Shown here: piece by piece, positions 5,974-15,712 of the stretch
How the letters are laid out: each line of letters starts with the position of its first letter
Position numbering within the stretch: position 1 is the stretch's first letter
NCBI GenBank assembly: GCA_031288745.1
Contig: JAITQT010000302.1
Coordinates: 1-17,849, forward strand
Length of the DNA stretch: 17,849 bases
From: Deltaproteobacteria bacterium
Lineage (GTDB): Bacteria > Desulfobacterota > Desulfarculia > Adiutricales > Adiutricaceae
Direction of reading: 5' to 3'
Program-made: the position numbers and the translations under genes
The notes under the pieces: model-generated
The model's database searches: none
Told to the model about the DNA's origin: nothing
What the model saw: the letters and a program-made list of their open reading frames with translations, nothing else

Positions 5974-8900
5974 ATGGGCCCTATAATCTATAATCTCACC
6001 TTCCCCACCGAGCCCTCTCTAAAGGCCTTAGTCTTACGTCTAAGCGGGGCAGCTAGCCTAAATAATGTTTATGAAATTAATATAACCTCTTTAATTGAGT
6101 TTATTGATAAATCAATAGATGATTTTTCATTTTTACTTAATTTACCTTTTACTCTAACTATAGGAAAGCCAGCTCTCGTCGAAAGCGAAGCTAGCACCAG
6201 CGATACCGCCGATCTCTTAACCTTTTCTGGCTTAGTCACCTCTTATAGGCTCCAAGAGCGCCTAGGCGATTATCTAGTTTTTAAGCTTAGAGTTGGGCCT
6301 AAACTCTGTTTACTAAAAAATCTAAAACAAAACCGTATTCATTTAAATCTTAATTCCTTAGAAATTATAAAAGAGAGCCTAAAATTTGGGGGCCTTAACT
6401 CCGAAGCCCTTAAAATCAACGCCAAATGGACCGATTACCCCAGAAGGGAATTTATCTTTCAATACGAAGAAAGCCTAATTGATTTTATCCTGCGCACTTT
6501 AGAGCGCGAGGGGCTCTCTATGCACTTTGAATCCCAACTAGGCCAAGAATTCATAGTCATAACCGACGCCCCCCAACAAAAGCCCTCTTTAAAACGCGCT
6601 GATTCAGAAATCGAAATAATCTTTAGGCAAAGCTCGGGCCTAAACCCAGAGGGCGAGGAAGCTCAAATTTATAACCTAAAGCGCTTTGAAAAGTTACCAC
6701 CCCACAAGCTCTTATTAAAAGAGTACGACTGGGAAAACCCCTTAAGGGCCCTAAACGTTTTTGGACTGGTAAGCGAAACTGGCCGAGGTCAAGCCCACCT
6801 CTACGGGGAAAACTTTAATAGCCTAGCTGAAGGGCAAAGGCTTTTTAATATAAGAAAAGAAGAATTTATCTCCGCTTCCGAAAGCTTTTCTGGTCAAAGT
6901 TCTCTGGCGGGCTTAAAACCTGGTTACTCCTTTAAAGTTAAAAATCACCCCTTAGAAAGCTTTAACGATCGTTTTTTATTAATTAAAACTTTTTTTTCAG
7001 GATCTTTGGCCGGCTCTATTTCCTCGCGTCTGGGCTATGATTTTGGTTTAGACGAAAAATTTAAGCATGTTTTTGAATTTAGGCGCCTATCCACCCCCTT
7101 TCGCCCCCAAAGAGTAATTAAGGCCCCTAAGATTTCAGGCTCTTTAAACGCCTTTATCGACGGAGCGGGCTCGGGCAAAAACCCGGAGCTTGATGATTAC
7201 GGTAGATATAAAGTCTTATTGCCATTAGATTTAAGTGGTAGAGCTAACGGCTCGGCCTCAAGTTGGCTACGTTTAGCTCAGCCCCATAGCGGCAAAGGCT
7301 TTGGCCAGCATTTTCCGCTCCTGCCGGGGACGGAAGTCATGCTTTCTTTTATTGATTCTAACCCCGATCGGCCAGTTATTGCCTCTGCCGTTCCCAACGC
7401 TGAAAGCGCGGGCCTTATTAATAACGCGACTAGTAATTTAAGCGGCTTTACTACCCGCGGAGGTTCCTCTCTTCTTTTTGACGATAGAGAACAAAAACAA
7501 AAAGTCTCCCTCTCCTCTGGCTCAAATAGGGCCGCCTTACACCTTACGACCAACTCGCCCACCAATTTAAGCCTTCACGCCGATACTATTAATATTATCA
7601 CCATGCAAAACCTTTCGATTTTCGGGTTATTTAACCATATTTTTAGCCCCATCTCCCATACGATTGAGGCGAACGCCAATCTCCCCTTTTTACAAGCTTT
7701 TAATCTAATCTCCGCCGCTGAAGGCTCATCTACTGCGGCCAACGACTTATCACAAGCTATTACCGATAACCCTGAAGCGGGCACGGTTAGCGGCCTGAAT
7801 AAATCAAACGCTTCAGTTTTAGCCTCTGGCCTAACTTCAATTTTTAACCTTAGTCTTGATTCTATCTTTACCCTATGTAACTGCGCGGCCACTATCGCTA
7901 GCCTAAAATCAACGCCCTCCCAATTTAACCCCCACCGAAACCTGATTAGTATCATGGCCGACGGAAATAACGCTAAACTTCAGCTTAACGCCAAAGATAA
8001 CGGCTTAAGCGGATTTATGGCCTTGTTTTCTTTCGTCACCCAATTGGGCCAAATGGCCTCATCGGTGGGTAACACTGCTCGAAACATAGGTGAACTTAGC
8101 AACAAAACGAAAAGCGAAAGCGATTCCTCAAATTATAGCCCCACGGCTATTGATCTTAAAAAGGCCTCCTACTGGGCGGCCAGTGGCTCAAACGCCTTAA
8201 ATGTTATCTTTCAACTTTTATTATCTCTGCCGGTAGTTAAAGGGCTCGCCAGCAAAGGGACCAAAAAAGGCTGCTCAATAGAAAATAAGCACTCCTACCT
8301 AGCTCTTAAAGCTTTTCACTCAGCCTCGCTTTCAACTCATGGACCAATAATCATAGAATCAACTAAGGCTAATTTAGCCAATTTATTAACCCTTGGTGAT
8401 TTTGATAATTTAAAGCCCCTTGAGCCCATTAAATCGGAGAGCTTAAACGAAAATGCTGATTGGGAAAAATCTAAGACTATCTTAACCTCTTCTGAGCTAA
8501 TTAAGACTTTAGCCGAAGAAATTGCCCTTTACTCTGATAATAGCTTAATAGCCAAAAGCGGCTCTCTAGTTCAAATTCTCTCTGGCCCCAGGGCCGAGGA
8601 AATCAATCAAACTACCCTCTTTGATACTAAACTTACGGCCCTTAAAGCTATTGGCAATTCAACCAATTCCATTCCCGATTCGCCCAAGGCCCCGCTGGCC
8701 CAATTAAGCCGCGAGTTTTTTCAAACTAAGGGCCAAAGCTATGATAGTGAATTTAACCAAGGGCTTATCTATAAAACCCAAACTAACGGGGCCCCCTTAA
8801 TGATCTCAACGGCTAGCGTTCAAAGCGAAATTAGCTTTATTCAAGGAGATAGCGACTTAAACTCCCCTAAGGCCGCAGCCTTAAATCTATCCGAGCAAGG

Positions 8901-9192
8901 CTTGTTAGCTAGGGCCTCGGAAAAGATTAAACTTATATTATCCGCCCTTCCAGCCAAGGCGTCTATTGAGGTAAATGACGATTGCGCCTTAACCATAGAA
9001 GAAAATTCTAACGAGCTTAAGGCCCCCAACGCCTCGCTTAAATTGGACTTAAGCTCCATTGCCCTTAAAGGCCTAACCTCAATTGAGCTTGAATGCGCCC
9101 AGAGTAAATTAAAAATAACTCCTCAAGAAATCACCTTTAGCCTCCCCGGTAAAACGGTCACGTTATCGGCCCTAATAAGTAAATATGAGTAG
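5974..9192 (+). CDS. vgrG: VgrG spike protein 1 (TssI) with long C-terminal extension
   Basis: The product has 1072 residues; plain VgrGs are 600-700. Residues 1 to about 370 form the gp27-like base, with FQYEESLIDFILRTLEREGL as its usual landmark. Residues 383-480 form the gp5-like OB domain (DDYGRYKVLLPLDL, HFPLLPGTEVMLSF, NPDRPVI at 463-469). The beta-prism starts near 493 (GGSSLLF, SGSNRAALHL). The remaining ~530 residues combine short beta strands with hydrophobic helical blocks (about 620-644, 679-699 and 732-760), then SYLALKAFHSASLS and GPIIIES near 774-799. The protein ends in a VgrG-like strand repeat (SKLKITPQEITFSLPGKTV). Homotrimers would form the membrane-piercing spike. The start is ATG 5974; ATG 5967 is out of frame and stops at once. 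No recognised toxin domain is seen. It is the first of three tandem paralogues. Confidence 0.92.
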   Translation: MGPIIYNLTFPTEPSLKALVLRLSGAASLNNVYEINITSLIEFIDKSIDDFSFLLNLPFTLTIGKPALVESEASTSDTADLLTFSGLVTSYRLQERLGDYLVFKLRVGPKLCLLKNLKQNRIHLNLNSLEIIKESLKFGGLNSEALKINAKWTDYPRREFIFQYEESLIDFILRTLEREGLSMHFESQLGQEFIVITDAPQQKPSLKRADSEIEIIFRQSSGLNPEGEEAQIYNLKRFEKLPPHKLLLKEYDWENPLRALNVFGLVSETGRGQAHLYGENFNSLAEGQRLFNIRKEEFISASESFSGQSSLAGLKPGYSFKVKNHPLESFNDRFLLIKTFFSGSLAGSISSRLGYDFGLDEKFKHVFEFRRLSTPFRPQRVIKAPKISGSLNAFIDGAGSGKNPELDDYGRYKVLLPLDLSGRANGSASSWLRLAQPHSGKGFGQHFPLLPGTEVMLSFIDSNPDRPVIASAVPNAESAGLINNATSNLSGFTTRGGSSLLFDDREQKQKVSLSSGSNRAALHLTTNSPTNLSLHADTINIITMQNLSIFGLFNHIFSPISHTIEANANLPFLQAFNLISAAEGSSTAANDLSQAITDNPEAGTVSGLNKSNASVLASGLTSIFNLSLDSIFTLCNCAATIASLKSTPSQFNPHRNLISIMADGNNAKLQLNAKDNGLSGFMALFSFVTQLGQMASSVGNTARNIGELSNKTKSESDSSNYSPTAIDLKKASYWAASGSNALNVIFQLLLSLPVVKGLASKGTKKGCSIENKHSYLALKAFHSASLSTHGPIIIESTKANLANLLTLGDFDNLKPLEPIKSESLNENADWEKSKTILTSSELIKTLAEEIALYSDNSLIAKSGSLVQILSGPRAEEINQTTLFDTKLTALKAIGNSTNSIPDSPKAPLAQLSREFFQTKGQSYDSEFNQGLIYKTQTNGAPLMISTASVQSEISFIQGDSDLNSPKAAALNLSEQGLLARASEKIKLILSALPAKASIEVNDDCALTIEENSNELKAPNASLKLDLSSIALKGLTSIELECAQSKLKITPQEITFSLPGKTVTLSALISKYE

Positions 9193-9209
9193 CGCTTAGG
9201 AATAATACC

Positions 9210-12200
9210 TTGACAGAAACTAACCCCATAGCTTTAAGTCTTTCTTTTAAAGATTTCCCCTCTCTCTCACCTGAGGTCATCGAGGTCAGCGGCCGGGCGG
9301 GCCTAAATGAAATCTATGAAGTAAGGGCCTTAATCTGTCTAAAACTTGAGAGTTTAGAACAAATTGAACTAGATTCGCTCTTATCCTCCCCGGCTTCTTT
9401 ATTAATAGAGAGCTTAGCCATTAAAACGACTAACCAGCCCTCGGCCTGGCAGGGCACTTGGGGGGCTATGGTTACTTCTATGAGCCTACGCTCGCAAGTC
9501 GGACCTTACCTTTTTTTAGAAATAATCTTGGGCCCAAAGCTAGCTGGCTTAATAGGCCAAAGGGGCCACAGAATCCATCTCGGGCGCGACTTTCTAGAAA
9601 TTATCGCCGATAGTTTAATGGCCGGTGGCCTTTCGGCCGATAGCTTTGAAATTAAGGTTCAAGATGAGAAACGGGCTAAGAGAGATTTTGTCTTTCATTA
9701 CGACCAAGATCTAAGCGATTTTATCTTCTCTATCATGGAAAGAGAGGGCCTGGCCTATTATTTTAAGCCAAATGAATTAGACGAAATATTAACTATTTGT
9801 AATACTAAAGAGGAATTTTATACTCTTTTTGATAATGATAACGAACTAGTTTTAACCCAAAGGGCCCTTTCAGGCTTAGCCCCCATAGGGGAGCGCTATT
9901 TATACGATTTAGTAGAAGAGCGAATTAATCTGCCCCGCTCTTTAATCCTCTCCGACTACGATTGGGAAAAACCTAATCTACCATTGACTTTAAAAGTTAC
10001 GGTTTGCGAGAAAGGCATCGGCGAGATCCACCTCCACGGAGAGCACTTTCACTCTCTAATTGAAGCTAAAAGGCTCTCTCAATTAAGAAAAGAGGCTTTA
10101 ATTTCAAATAGCCTGACCTATCAAGCCCTATGCACCGCCCCTGGGCTTAAGCCCGGAGCTAGGTTTACTCTCTCCTCTCCCCAAAGCCCCGAGCCTGAAT
10201 CAAAGCGTCAATTTTTCGTCGTTTCAGCCACCTTTTTTGGCTCTCAAGCCGGCCTAGTTTCTAGAAGGCTTAAGCTAAGCCTAGGGGAGGATAAAGCCTT
10301 TAGTCAAACCATCCGCTTTCGACCCTTTTTAGCCCCTTTTAGGCCAATGCGTAAGCATTTTCGGCCCAAAATTTCAGGCTCGCTAACCGCCTTCATCGAC
10401 GGGGCCTTATCTGGTCAAAACCCAGAGCTTGACCAATACGGCCGCTATAAGGTCCTTTTACCCCTTGATTTAAGCCAAAAGCATAGCGGCCAGGCCTCGG
10501 CCTGGATTAGGCTAGCCCAGCCCATGAACGGGGCGGGCTACGGTATGCACTTTCCCATGACCCCAGGGGCCGAGGTCATCCTAACTTTTATTGACGGCAA
10601 TCCAGATAGACCCGTTATTGCCGCGGCCCTCCCTAACGCTGAAAGCGTCGATCCTATAGGCTCAAAAACAGCCGATATGAGCGCTCTAGCCACCAAAGGC
10701 GGTAGCGGCCTATTTTTCCACAACCAAGGGGAAAAACAAAAAGCCCTCTTGGGCTCGGGCTCTAGTAGGGGTTTTGTTAGCCTCATCTCCTCTTCACCCG
10801 CCAAAATGACGGCTCAAGTGGACGCGACCCATTCGGCGGCCTCTAGATTAAAAAATATGGCCACCTTAATTCGCCAAAGCCTAGCCGGTCACGCTCATAG
10901 CGTCGTAGTGGGCGATTCTACGACCATAAATAATTTTATGTCCACTTTCGCTATGACAAAATCATTAGCTTCCAGCGTAAAATCAGCTATCCAAGGGGTA
11001 GGCGATCCTCAATCTACGGGTGATAAATACGTTAGTAATGTCTCGGCTAACTATCTTGAATTTTGCGATTTTGCTCTAGGCGCTTTTTATAGCTCCTTTA
11101 ATAGCGCCTTTTTGATCCAATCATTTCTCTCTGAGCTTGGGCCCTTAGCCACAAACGATAATCTAATTCGCTTACAAGCCGGACCTAAAGGGGCTAAAGC
11201 CCTCTTTCGCTCGGGCAAAGCCTCGCCCTCGGGTTTTATTAACGTCTTTCAGCTTATTACTATGCTAGCGTCCTTAGGCGGCGATGTAGCCATAGATATA
11301 AAAGCTAACCCACTAAGCTCAAAATCTCAGAACTTTGCCTTAAAAAAAATAAATCTCCCCGTAGCCGCAGCCGCCAGCGCGGTCGTGGCTATCGCTCAAA
11401 TCGTCTCCTTCGTGGCGGCAACCTATGCTATGAATAAAGCTAAGGGCGATCCCAAAGGGCTGGTTATTAAAAATTTAGAATCATATTTAAGTATGCGCTC
11501 TAGAAATTTCGCCTCTCTTTCTGGCGATGGTCCAGTCATCATAGAATCAAGCCCCTCTTCAATAGGTGAAATATTAAACTTAGGGGCCAGAGATAGCTTA
11601 ACCCCACTATCAATCCTATCGCGCCACAGTTCAGATAACTCACCCCAATCTTTTGACACTACTAAGGCCGTGCTCTTACTCTCTTCCCTAGTCCGCTCTT
11701 TAGCTGATGAAATCAACCTTGAAGCCTCTAAGGCCTTTATAGCTAAGAGCAAGGGCTTAATTGAAATTATAGTGGGGCAAGATGAGGGGAAACGTGCGGC
11801 TAGAGAGGCGGCCCAAACGGCTATCAACGGGGGCTATGACCTTTATTTAACTAAAGACGATAGCCCTCCCAGGAAAGCGGCTGAGGCTGCGGTACTAAAC
11901 GGGGCTATAGAACAATATAAAAATTATGATTTAGCCCCTATGGTCAGAGAAGTTACTAAGGGTATTCTTTCTTTAGTCTTAAACTTAAACTCAAAATTAA
12001 TCTTACAAACCTTAACTCAAGATTCCGAGATTAAGATTATCCTAGGCCTTAGTTCCTTATCGGCACCTACTGAGCCTCTAACTATGATAGAGCTCTCTTC
12101 CGCTGGCTCTCTTTATAAGGCCACTAATGTGGCTAGGCTCAATCTAAATGGCCCTCAATCTAAAGTCGAGCTTACGGTTAATCAAACTAGCTCTCTGACC

Positions 12201-12413
12201 CTAGAGGGGACTGGGTTAAAAACTGCCAAATTAGAAGTTAACTCAACTAATGTAAATCTAGCTGATAACTTATCCTTTACCGCCCAAGAAAAAATAAACT
12301 TTTCCTGTGAAACCTCGGCCATTGAGCTTAACGGAGTCAACGTCTCGCTCTCATCTGGGGCCAAATGCCTAGTAGCCGACTCCTTAGGCCTTAAATTGGG
12401 CCCGGCCGCTTAA
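9210..12413 (+). CDS. vgrG: VgrG spike protein 2 (TssI) with long C-terminal extension
   Basis: The product has 1067 residues. The gp27-like region contains FHYDQDLSDFIFSIMEREGL. The OB domain (about 387-477) has DQYGRYKVLLPLDL, HFPMTPGAEVILTF and NPDRPVI at 464-470, followed by a GGSGLFF prism start. The extension repeats the pattern of its neighbour: a helical block at about 611-648, then LIRLQAGPKGAKALF, then the most hydrophobic segment of the three paralogues at 716-741 (Ala/Val-rich, around SAVVAIAQIVSFVAA), long enough to span a membrane. It continues with YLSMRSRNFASLSGDGPVII and C-terminal strand repeats. An Ala/Lys-rich helical stretch near 865-910 (KAAEAAVLNGAIEQYKNY) has no obvious equivalent in the first copy. 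The start is TTG 9210 with AGGA (9198-9201) 8 nt upstream and a 17-nt gap from the previous stop, so the genes are probably cotranscribed. Confidence 0.92.
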   Translation: MTETNPIALSLSFKDFPSLSPEVIEVSGRAGLNEIYEVRALICLKLESLEQIELDSLLSSPASLLIESLAIKTTNQPSAWQGTWGAMVTSMSLRSQVGPYLFLEIILGPKLAGLIGQRGHRIHLGRDFLEIIADSLMAGGLSADSFEIKVQDEKRAKRDFVFHYDQDLSDFIFSIMEREGLAYYFKPNELDEILTICNTKEEFYTLFDNDNELVLTQRALSGLAPIGERYLYDLVEERINLPRSLILSDYDWEKPNLPLTLKVTVCEKGIGEIHLHGEHFHSLIEAKRLSQLRKEALISNSLTYQALCTAPGLKPGARFTLSSPQSPEPESKRQFFVVSATFFGSQAGLVSRRLKLSLGEDKAFSQTIRFRPFLAPFRPMRKHFRPKISGSLTAFIDGALSGQNPELDQYGRYKVLLPLDLSQKHSGQASAWIRLAQPMNGAGYGMHFPMTPGAEVILTFIDGNPDRPVIAAALPNAESVDPIGSKTADMSALATKGGSGLFFHNQGEKQKALLGSGSSRGFVSLISSSPAKMTAQVDATHSAASRLKNMATLIRQSLAGHAHSVVVGDSTTINNFMSTFAMTKSLASSVKSAIQGVGDPQSTGDKYVSNVSANYLEFCDFALGAFYSSFNSAFLIQSFLSELGPLATNDNLIRLQAGPKGAKALFRSGKASPSGFINVFQLITMLASLGGDVAIDIKANPLSSKSQNFALKKINLPVAAAASAVVAIAQIVSFVAATYAMNKAKGDPKGLVIKNLESYLSMRSRNFASLSGDGPVIIESSPSSIGEILNLGARDSLTPLSILSRHSSDNSPQSFDTTKAVLLLSSLVRSLADEINLEASKAFIAKSKGLIEIIVGQDEGKRAAREAAQTAINGGYDLYLTKDDSPPRKAAEAAVLNGAIEQYKNYDLAPMVREVTKGILSLVLNLNSKLILQTLTQDSEIKIILGLSSLSAPTEPLTMIELSSAGSLYKATNVARLNLNGPQSKVELTVNQTSSLTLEGTGLKTAKLEVNSTNVNLADNLSFTAQEKINFSCETSAIELNGVNVSLSSGAKCLVADSLGLKLGPAA

Positions 12414-12435
12414 AAAAAGGTTTTTAGGTCATTAT

Positions 12436-15400
12436 ATGACTCGTTCTTTAGCCGTAGACATATTTTTATCCTTACCCAACTTCCCTCAGCTTAAAATCGA
12501 GCCTGTCCAAATTGAGGGGAGCACGGCTCTAAACGCGCTGTACCAAATCAACATTACCACTCTTATAGCGCAAAATGATCTAAATTATATTAATACAGCT
12601 AAACTTTTAAATTCACCGGCCCATTTAACTATTAGCGCCAGAGATATAGGTGATACTAGAAATAGTAGTTTAACCATTGAGACCCTAAGGGCCGATAGCG
12701 AGCTAGCGCCCCTTAACCAAGGCTCTTTTCGGGGTCTTATCATTAGCTTTGAAATTGGGGAACCCATAGGAGAGCTTATTTTTTGCTCTTTTACCTTAGG
12801 CCCATCTTTAGCTCTTTTAGCCGATCAAAGACAAAACCGAGTCCACTTAGATCTCGATTGCCTTAGTATTATTAAAGATAGCTTTAAATTTGGCGCTCTA
12901 CCCGCTGATCTCTACCGCTTTAAGGCTAAGAGCGCGAATTACCCTAATAGAGAGTTTACTCTCCAATACGACGAGGCTTTACTTGATTTTGTCTTTAGGA
13001 TTATGGAGCGCGAGGGTTTAGGGCTTTATTTTGAGCCTAGCGAGGCGGGCGACTGCGCGGTTATTTGCTCTCAAATCGAGCACTACCCCCCTATTACTGA
13101 AAAGGGTGAAGAAGTTAAATTTACCTATTTAACTCAATCTTCCCTTACCCCGGAGATTAATCTAAAGGCCATTTTTAATCTTAGCTTAGAGCTGCGTCGG
13201 GTCCCCAAAAAAATCACCCTTAAAGATTACAACTGGTCTCAGCCCAATAGGACCCTAGAAACCTCTTTAGAAGTTAGCCCCTCAGGCCAAGGGGAGGTCT
13301 ACCTCTATGGAGAGAACTTTGATAGCGATACTGAAGGATTAAGGCTAGCCAAAATAAGGCGCGAGGAATTTTTAGCTCACGCTCAAATCTTTCAGGCCCT
13401 GGCCCTAGCCCCAGGCTTACGGGCAGGGCTGACCTTTAACTTAACTAATTATCCCCTAAAAAATTTAAACGTTTCCTATTTAGTCACCAAAAGTTCCTTT
13501 CGGGCCGCCCGCTTAGGCTCTTTAAGCGGTCAAATTGGTTCTGAGCTTGGCCAAGACGAGGGCTTTAGTCAAACTATTGGCTTTATCCCAGCCTCAACAA
13601 TTTTTAGGCCTAGTAGAACGCTAGCCCCCAAAAAAATAGATTCTACCCTAACCGCCTTTATTGATGGACCAGGAACAGGAGGGACCCCTCAAATCGACTC
13701 TCTTGGTCGCTATAAGGTGATATTACCTCTTGACGTATCGGGAAGGTCCAACGGGGCGGCGTCTAGTTGGCTAAGACTAGCCAGACCCTTTGCCGGCCGC
13801 GACTATGGTCAGCATTTCCCCCTCTCCCCAGGGGCCGAGGTCCTCTTAACCTTTATTGACGGCAATCCCGATCGCCCAGTTATATTAACTACTCTACCTA
13901 ACGCTGAGGCCGTCAATCTCTTAAACTCCTCTAGCTCTCAACTAAGCGGACTAGCCTCCCAAGGGGGGAGCGCGCTTATGTTTAGCGACGAGGAAGAAAA
14001 CCAAAAGGCGGCCCTTACTTTAGGCTCTAATAGAGGCTCTATCCTCTTAACCGCCAATTCACCCACCAACTTTTCCGTCCATACCGATCAAGTAAACGTT
14101 TTAACCAACTATTCCACCAATATGATTGGCGGGGCCTCTATTGAGGCGGCGGGATTTTCTAATATTTTAGAGGCTAACGAAGATAAACGCTTTGATTTCG
14201 TAACCCAAGCGCTCGCAAGCTTAGATGTCATCACCGAAGCCACCAGCACGGCAGCAATCCCCAATGATAAATCAACGGCAGCCGCTCCGCCTATCAATGA
14301 AAAGGTAGCCGCCGTTTCCGACTGCTTACATGGACTTTTTGACGATATTTACGGCGTAACTATCCCTCTAAAGATTTTAAGTAATATTCAATCCGTCGAG
14401 CCGGCCCTTTTGCCTCACGATAACTTATTAAACCTTAGGGCCCACCCAGGTGGCTCAAGGGCGCTATTTCAAACCAGCGAAAAATCTCCCTCAATACTTA
14501 CTAAAGGCTTAGCCGTGCTCACGGCTTTAAACCGCATAGTTTCTAGCTCAGCTTATGTAGTGGAAAATACCCAAGAAATTTTAAACCAAAACGATCCTAA
14601 TTTTGATAAGTCTACCACCTCAACCCCTCCCGATCCCTCCATCAAAAACTATAAAAAGACCGCCGCCGGCATAAGCATTGGCGCTAATGTGGCGTCTATC
14701 TTAGCTTCCGTTTTATCTACAGCCACCATTTTATTTATGACTAATAAGGCCTTCGGGCCCTCAAAGGGGCTTACGATTGAAAATCTAAGTTCCTACTTAA
14801 CCTTAAAAGCCCTAACCCAGGCCGGGTTAAGCGGGCAAGGACCCGTGATAATAGATTCTCTTATCGGCTCGCTTAGCGATCTCTTAAGATTTGGAGTTTT
14901 TGATAATAGTCACCCAATTGAGCTACTTAAAAGCGAAACTTTGCCGCCCAACCCGAACGCTGATTACCAATCACAAAAGGCTATCCTAATTTTAACTGAG
15001 CTAGCCAAAACGTGTGCTAAAGAAATCTCTCTTATCGCTTATAAATCTTTAATCGTTAAGGCTAGAGAAAGCGTCTTTATCCGAGCGGGAGTAAGAGAAA
15101 CTGATATAGCCAGTAACCTATCCTATGAGGCCGAAGTTACGGCTATAGAAGAGGGTGAAGCCAATTTTGTACCCGATGAGACTACTCCTGAAAGCTCAAT
15201 TAATAGCTATTATTTAACTAAGGCCAAATTTGATAAGCATAAGGATAGTTTCGGAGTGGAAGACAACCTTCCTAAGGGCCTAATTTTAAGGTCGGAAGAC
15301 AGTAACGCGCCCATAATCTTTCAAACCAAAGAAATAGATAGCCCTATCGGTATTATTCAAGGTAATAATTTAGAAAGCGAGGCTAGTCGCTCGGTTACTT

Positions 15401-15702
15401 TAGACAATAGCGGGGCTAATCTTCGCGAGAGCGCCGACATGGCCCTAACTCTATCAAAAAACGAGCAGAGCGCTACCCTTAGCTGCGCCAACGATCTCGG
15501 CTTAAGCTTAAAGCTAAACGGGGCTAAGCTCTACGCCCCCGACTCGACAATATCTTTAGAAGAAGGCACCATTTCTATTAAAAATTCCTCTAAAATTAGC
15601 CTAACCGTGGGGCCAACTTCTTTAGAAGTGAGCCCTACGGATATTAAAATTAACGGTGACGTTTTTTCACTAGAGGCTCAAATAATAAAAATGGCCTTAT
15701 AG
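12436..15702 (+). CDS. vgrG: VgrG spike protein 3 (TssI) with long C-terminal extension
   Basis: The product has 1088 residues. The base domain contains LQYDEALLDFVFRIMEREGL and is about 12 residues longer than in its neighbours because of an insertion near 55-80. The OB domain (about 400-493) has DSLGRYKVILPLDV, HFPLSPGAEVLLTF and NPDRPVI at 477-483. The extension follows the shared order: a helical block (about 624-656), LLNLRAHPGGSRALF, and a hydrophobic Ala/Ser/Ile segment at 743-771 (ISIGANVASILASVLSTATI). It then continues KGLTIENLSSYLTLKALTQA and GPVIIDS, and ends in VgrG-type strand repeats (TSLEVSPTDIKINGDVF). The start is ATG 12436 with AGG (12426-12428) 7 nt upstream and a 22-nt gap from the preceding stop. 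The TAG stop is 10 nt before a mobile element insertion. No enzymatic motif is recognised. Confidence 0.92.
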   Translation: MTRSLAVDIFLSLPNFPQLKIEPVQIEGSTALNALYQINITTLIAQNDLNYINTAKLLNSPAHLTISARDIGDTRNSSLTIETLRADSELAPLNQGSFRGLIISFEIGEPIGELIFCSFTLGPSLALLADQRQNRVHLDLDCLSIIKDSFKFGALPADLYRFKAKSANYPNREFTLQYDEALLDFVFRIMEREGLGLYFEPSEAGDCAVICSQIEHYPPITEKGEEVKFTYLTQSSLTPEINLKAIFNLSLELRRVPKKITLKDYNWSQPNRTLETSLEVSPSGQGEVYLYGENFDSDTEGLRLAKIRREEFLAHAQIFQALALAPGLRAGLTFNLTNYPLKNLNVSYLVTKSSFRAARLGSLSGQIGSELGQDEGFSQTIGFIPASTIFRPSRTLAPKKIDSTLTAFIDGPGTGGTPQIDSLGRYKVILPLDVSGRSNGAASSWLRLARPFAGRDYGQHFPLSPGAEVLLTFIDGNPDRPVILTTLPNAEAVNLLNSSSSQLSGLASQGGSALMFSDEEENQKAALTLGSNRGSILLTANSPTNFSVHTDQVNVLTNYSTNMIGGASIEAAGFSNILEANEDKRFDFVTQALASLDVITEATSTAAIPNDKSTAAAPPINEKVAAVSDCLHGLFDDIYGVTIPLKILSNIQSVEPALLPHDNLLNLRAHPGGSRALFQTSEKSPSILTKGLAVLTALNRIVSSSAYVVENTQEILNQNDPNFDKSTTSTPPDPSIKNYKKTAAGISIGANVASILASVLSTATILFMTNKAFGPSKGLTIENLSSYLTLKALTQAGLSGQGPVIIDSLIGSLSDLLRFGVFDNSHPIELLKSETLPPNPNADYQSQKAILILTELAKTCAKEISLIAYKSLIVKARESVFIRAGVRETDIASNLSYEAEVTAIEEGEANFVPDETTPESSINSYYLTKAKFDKHKDSFGVEDNLPKGLILRSEDSNAPIIFQTKEIDSPIGIIQGNNLESEASRSVTLDNSGANLRESADMALTLSKNEQSATLSCANDLGLSLKLNGAKLYAPDSTISLEEGTISIKNSSKISLTVGPTSLEVSPTDIKINGDVFSLEAQIIKMAL

Positions 15703-15704
15703 CT

Positions 15705-15712
15705 CTTTTAGT
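15705..15712. repeat. Left target-site duplication of element B
   Basis: CTTTTAGT directly before the element, repeated exactly at 15800-15807. Confidence 0.8.

Noticed and set aside
7278..7565. Minus-strand frames inside the vgrG genes (also 10538-10804, 11423-11827, 12585-12767 and others)
   Set aside because: They are shadows of strongly coding VgrG sequence on the opposite strand. Their apparent similarity to one another mirrors the conserved OB domain.
12402..12430. Terminator between vgrG2 and vgrG3 (A-run and T-run after the stop)
   Set aside because: There is no stable GC stem; the short A/T stretches alone do not make an intrinsic terminator, and the 22-nt gap with a ribosome binding site fits an operon.
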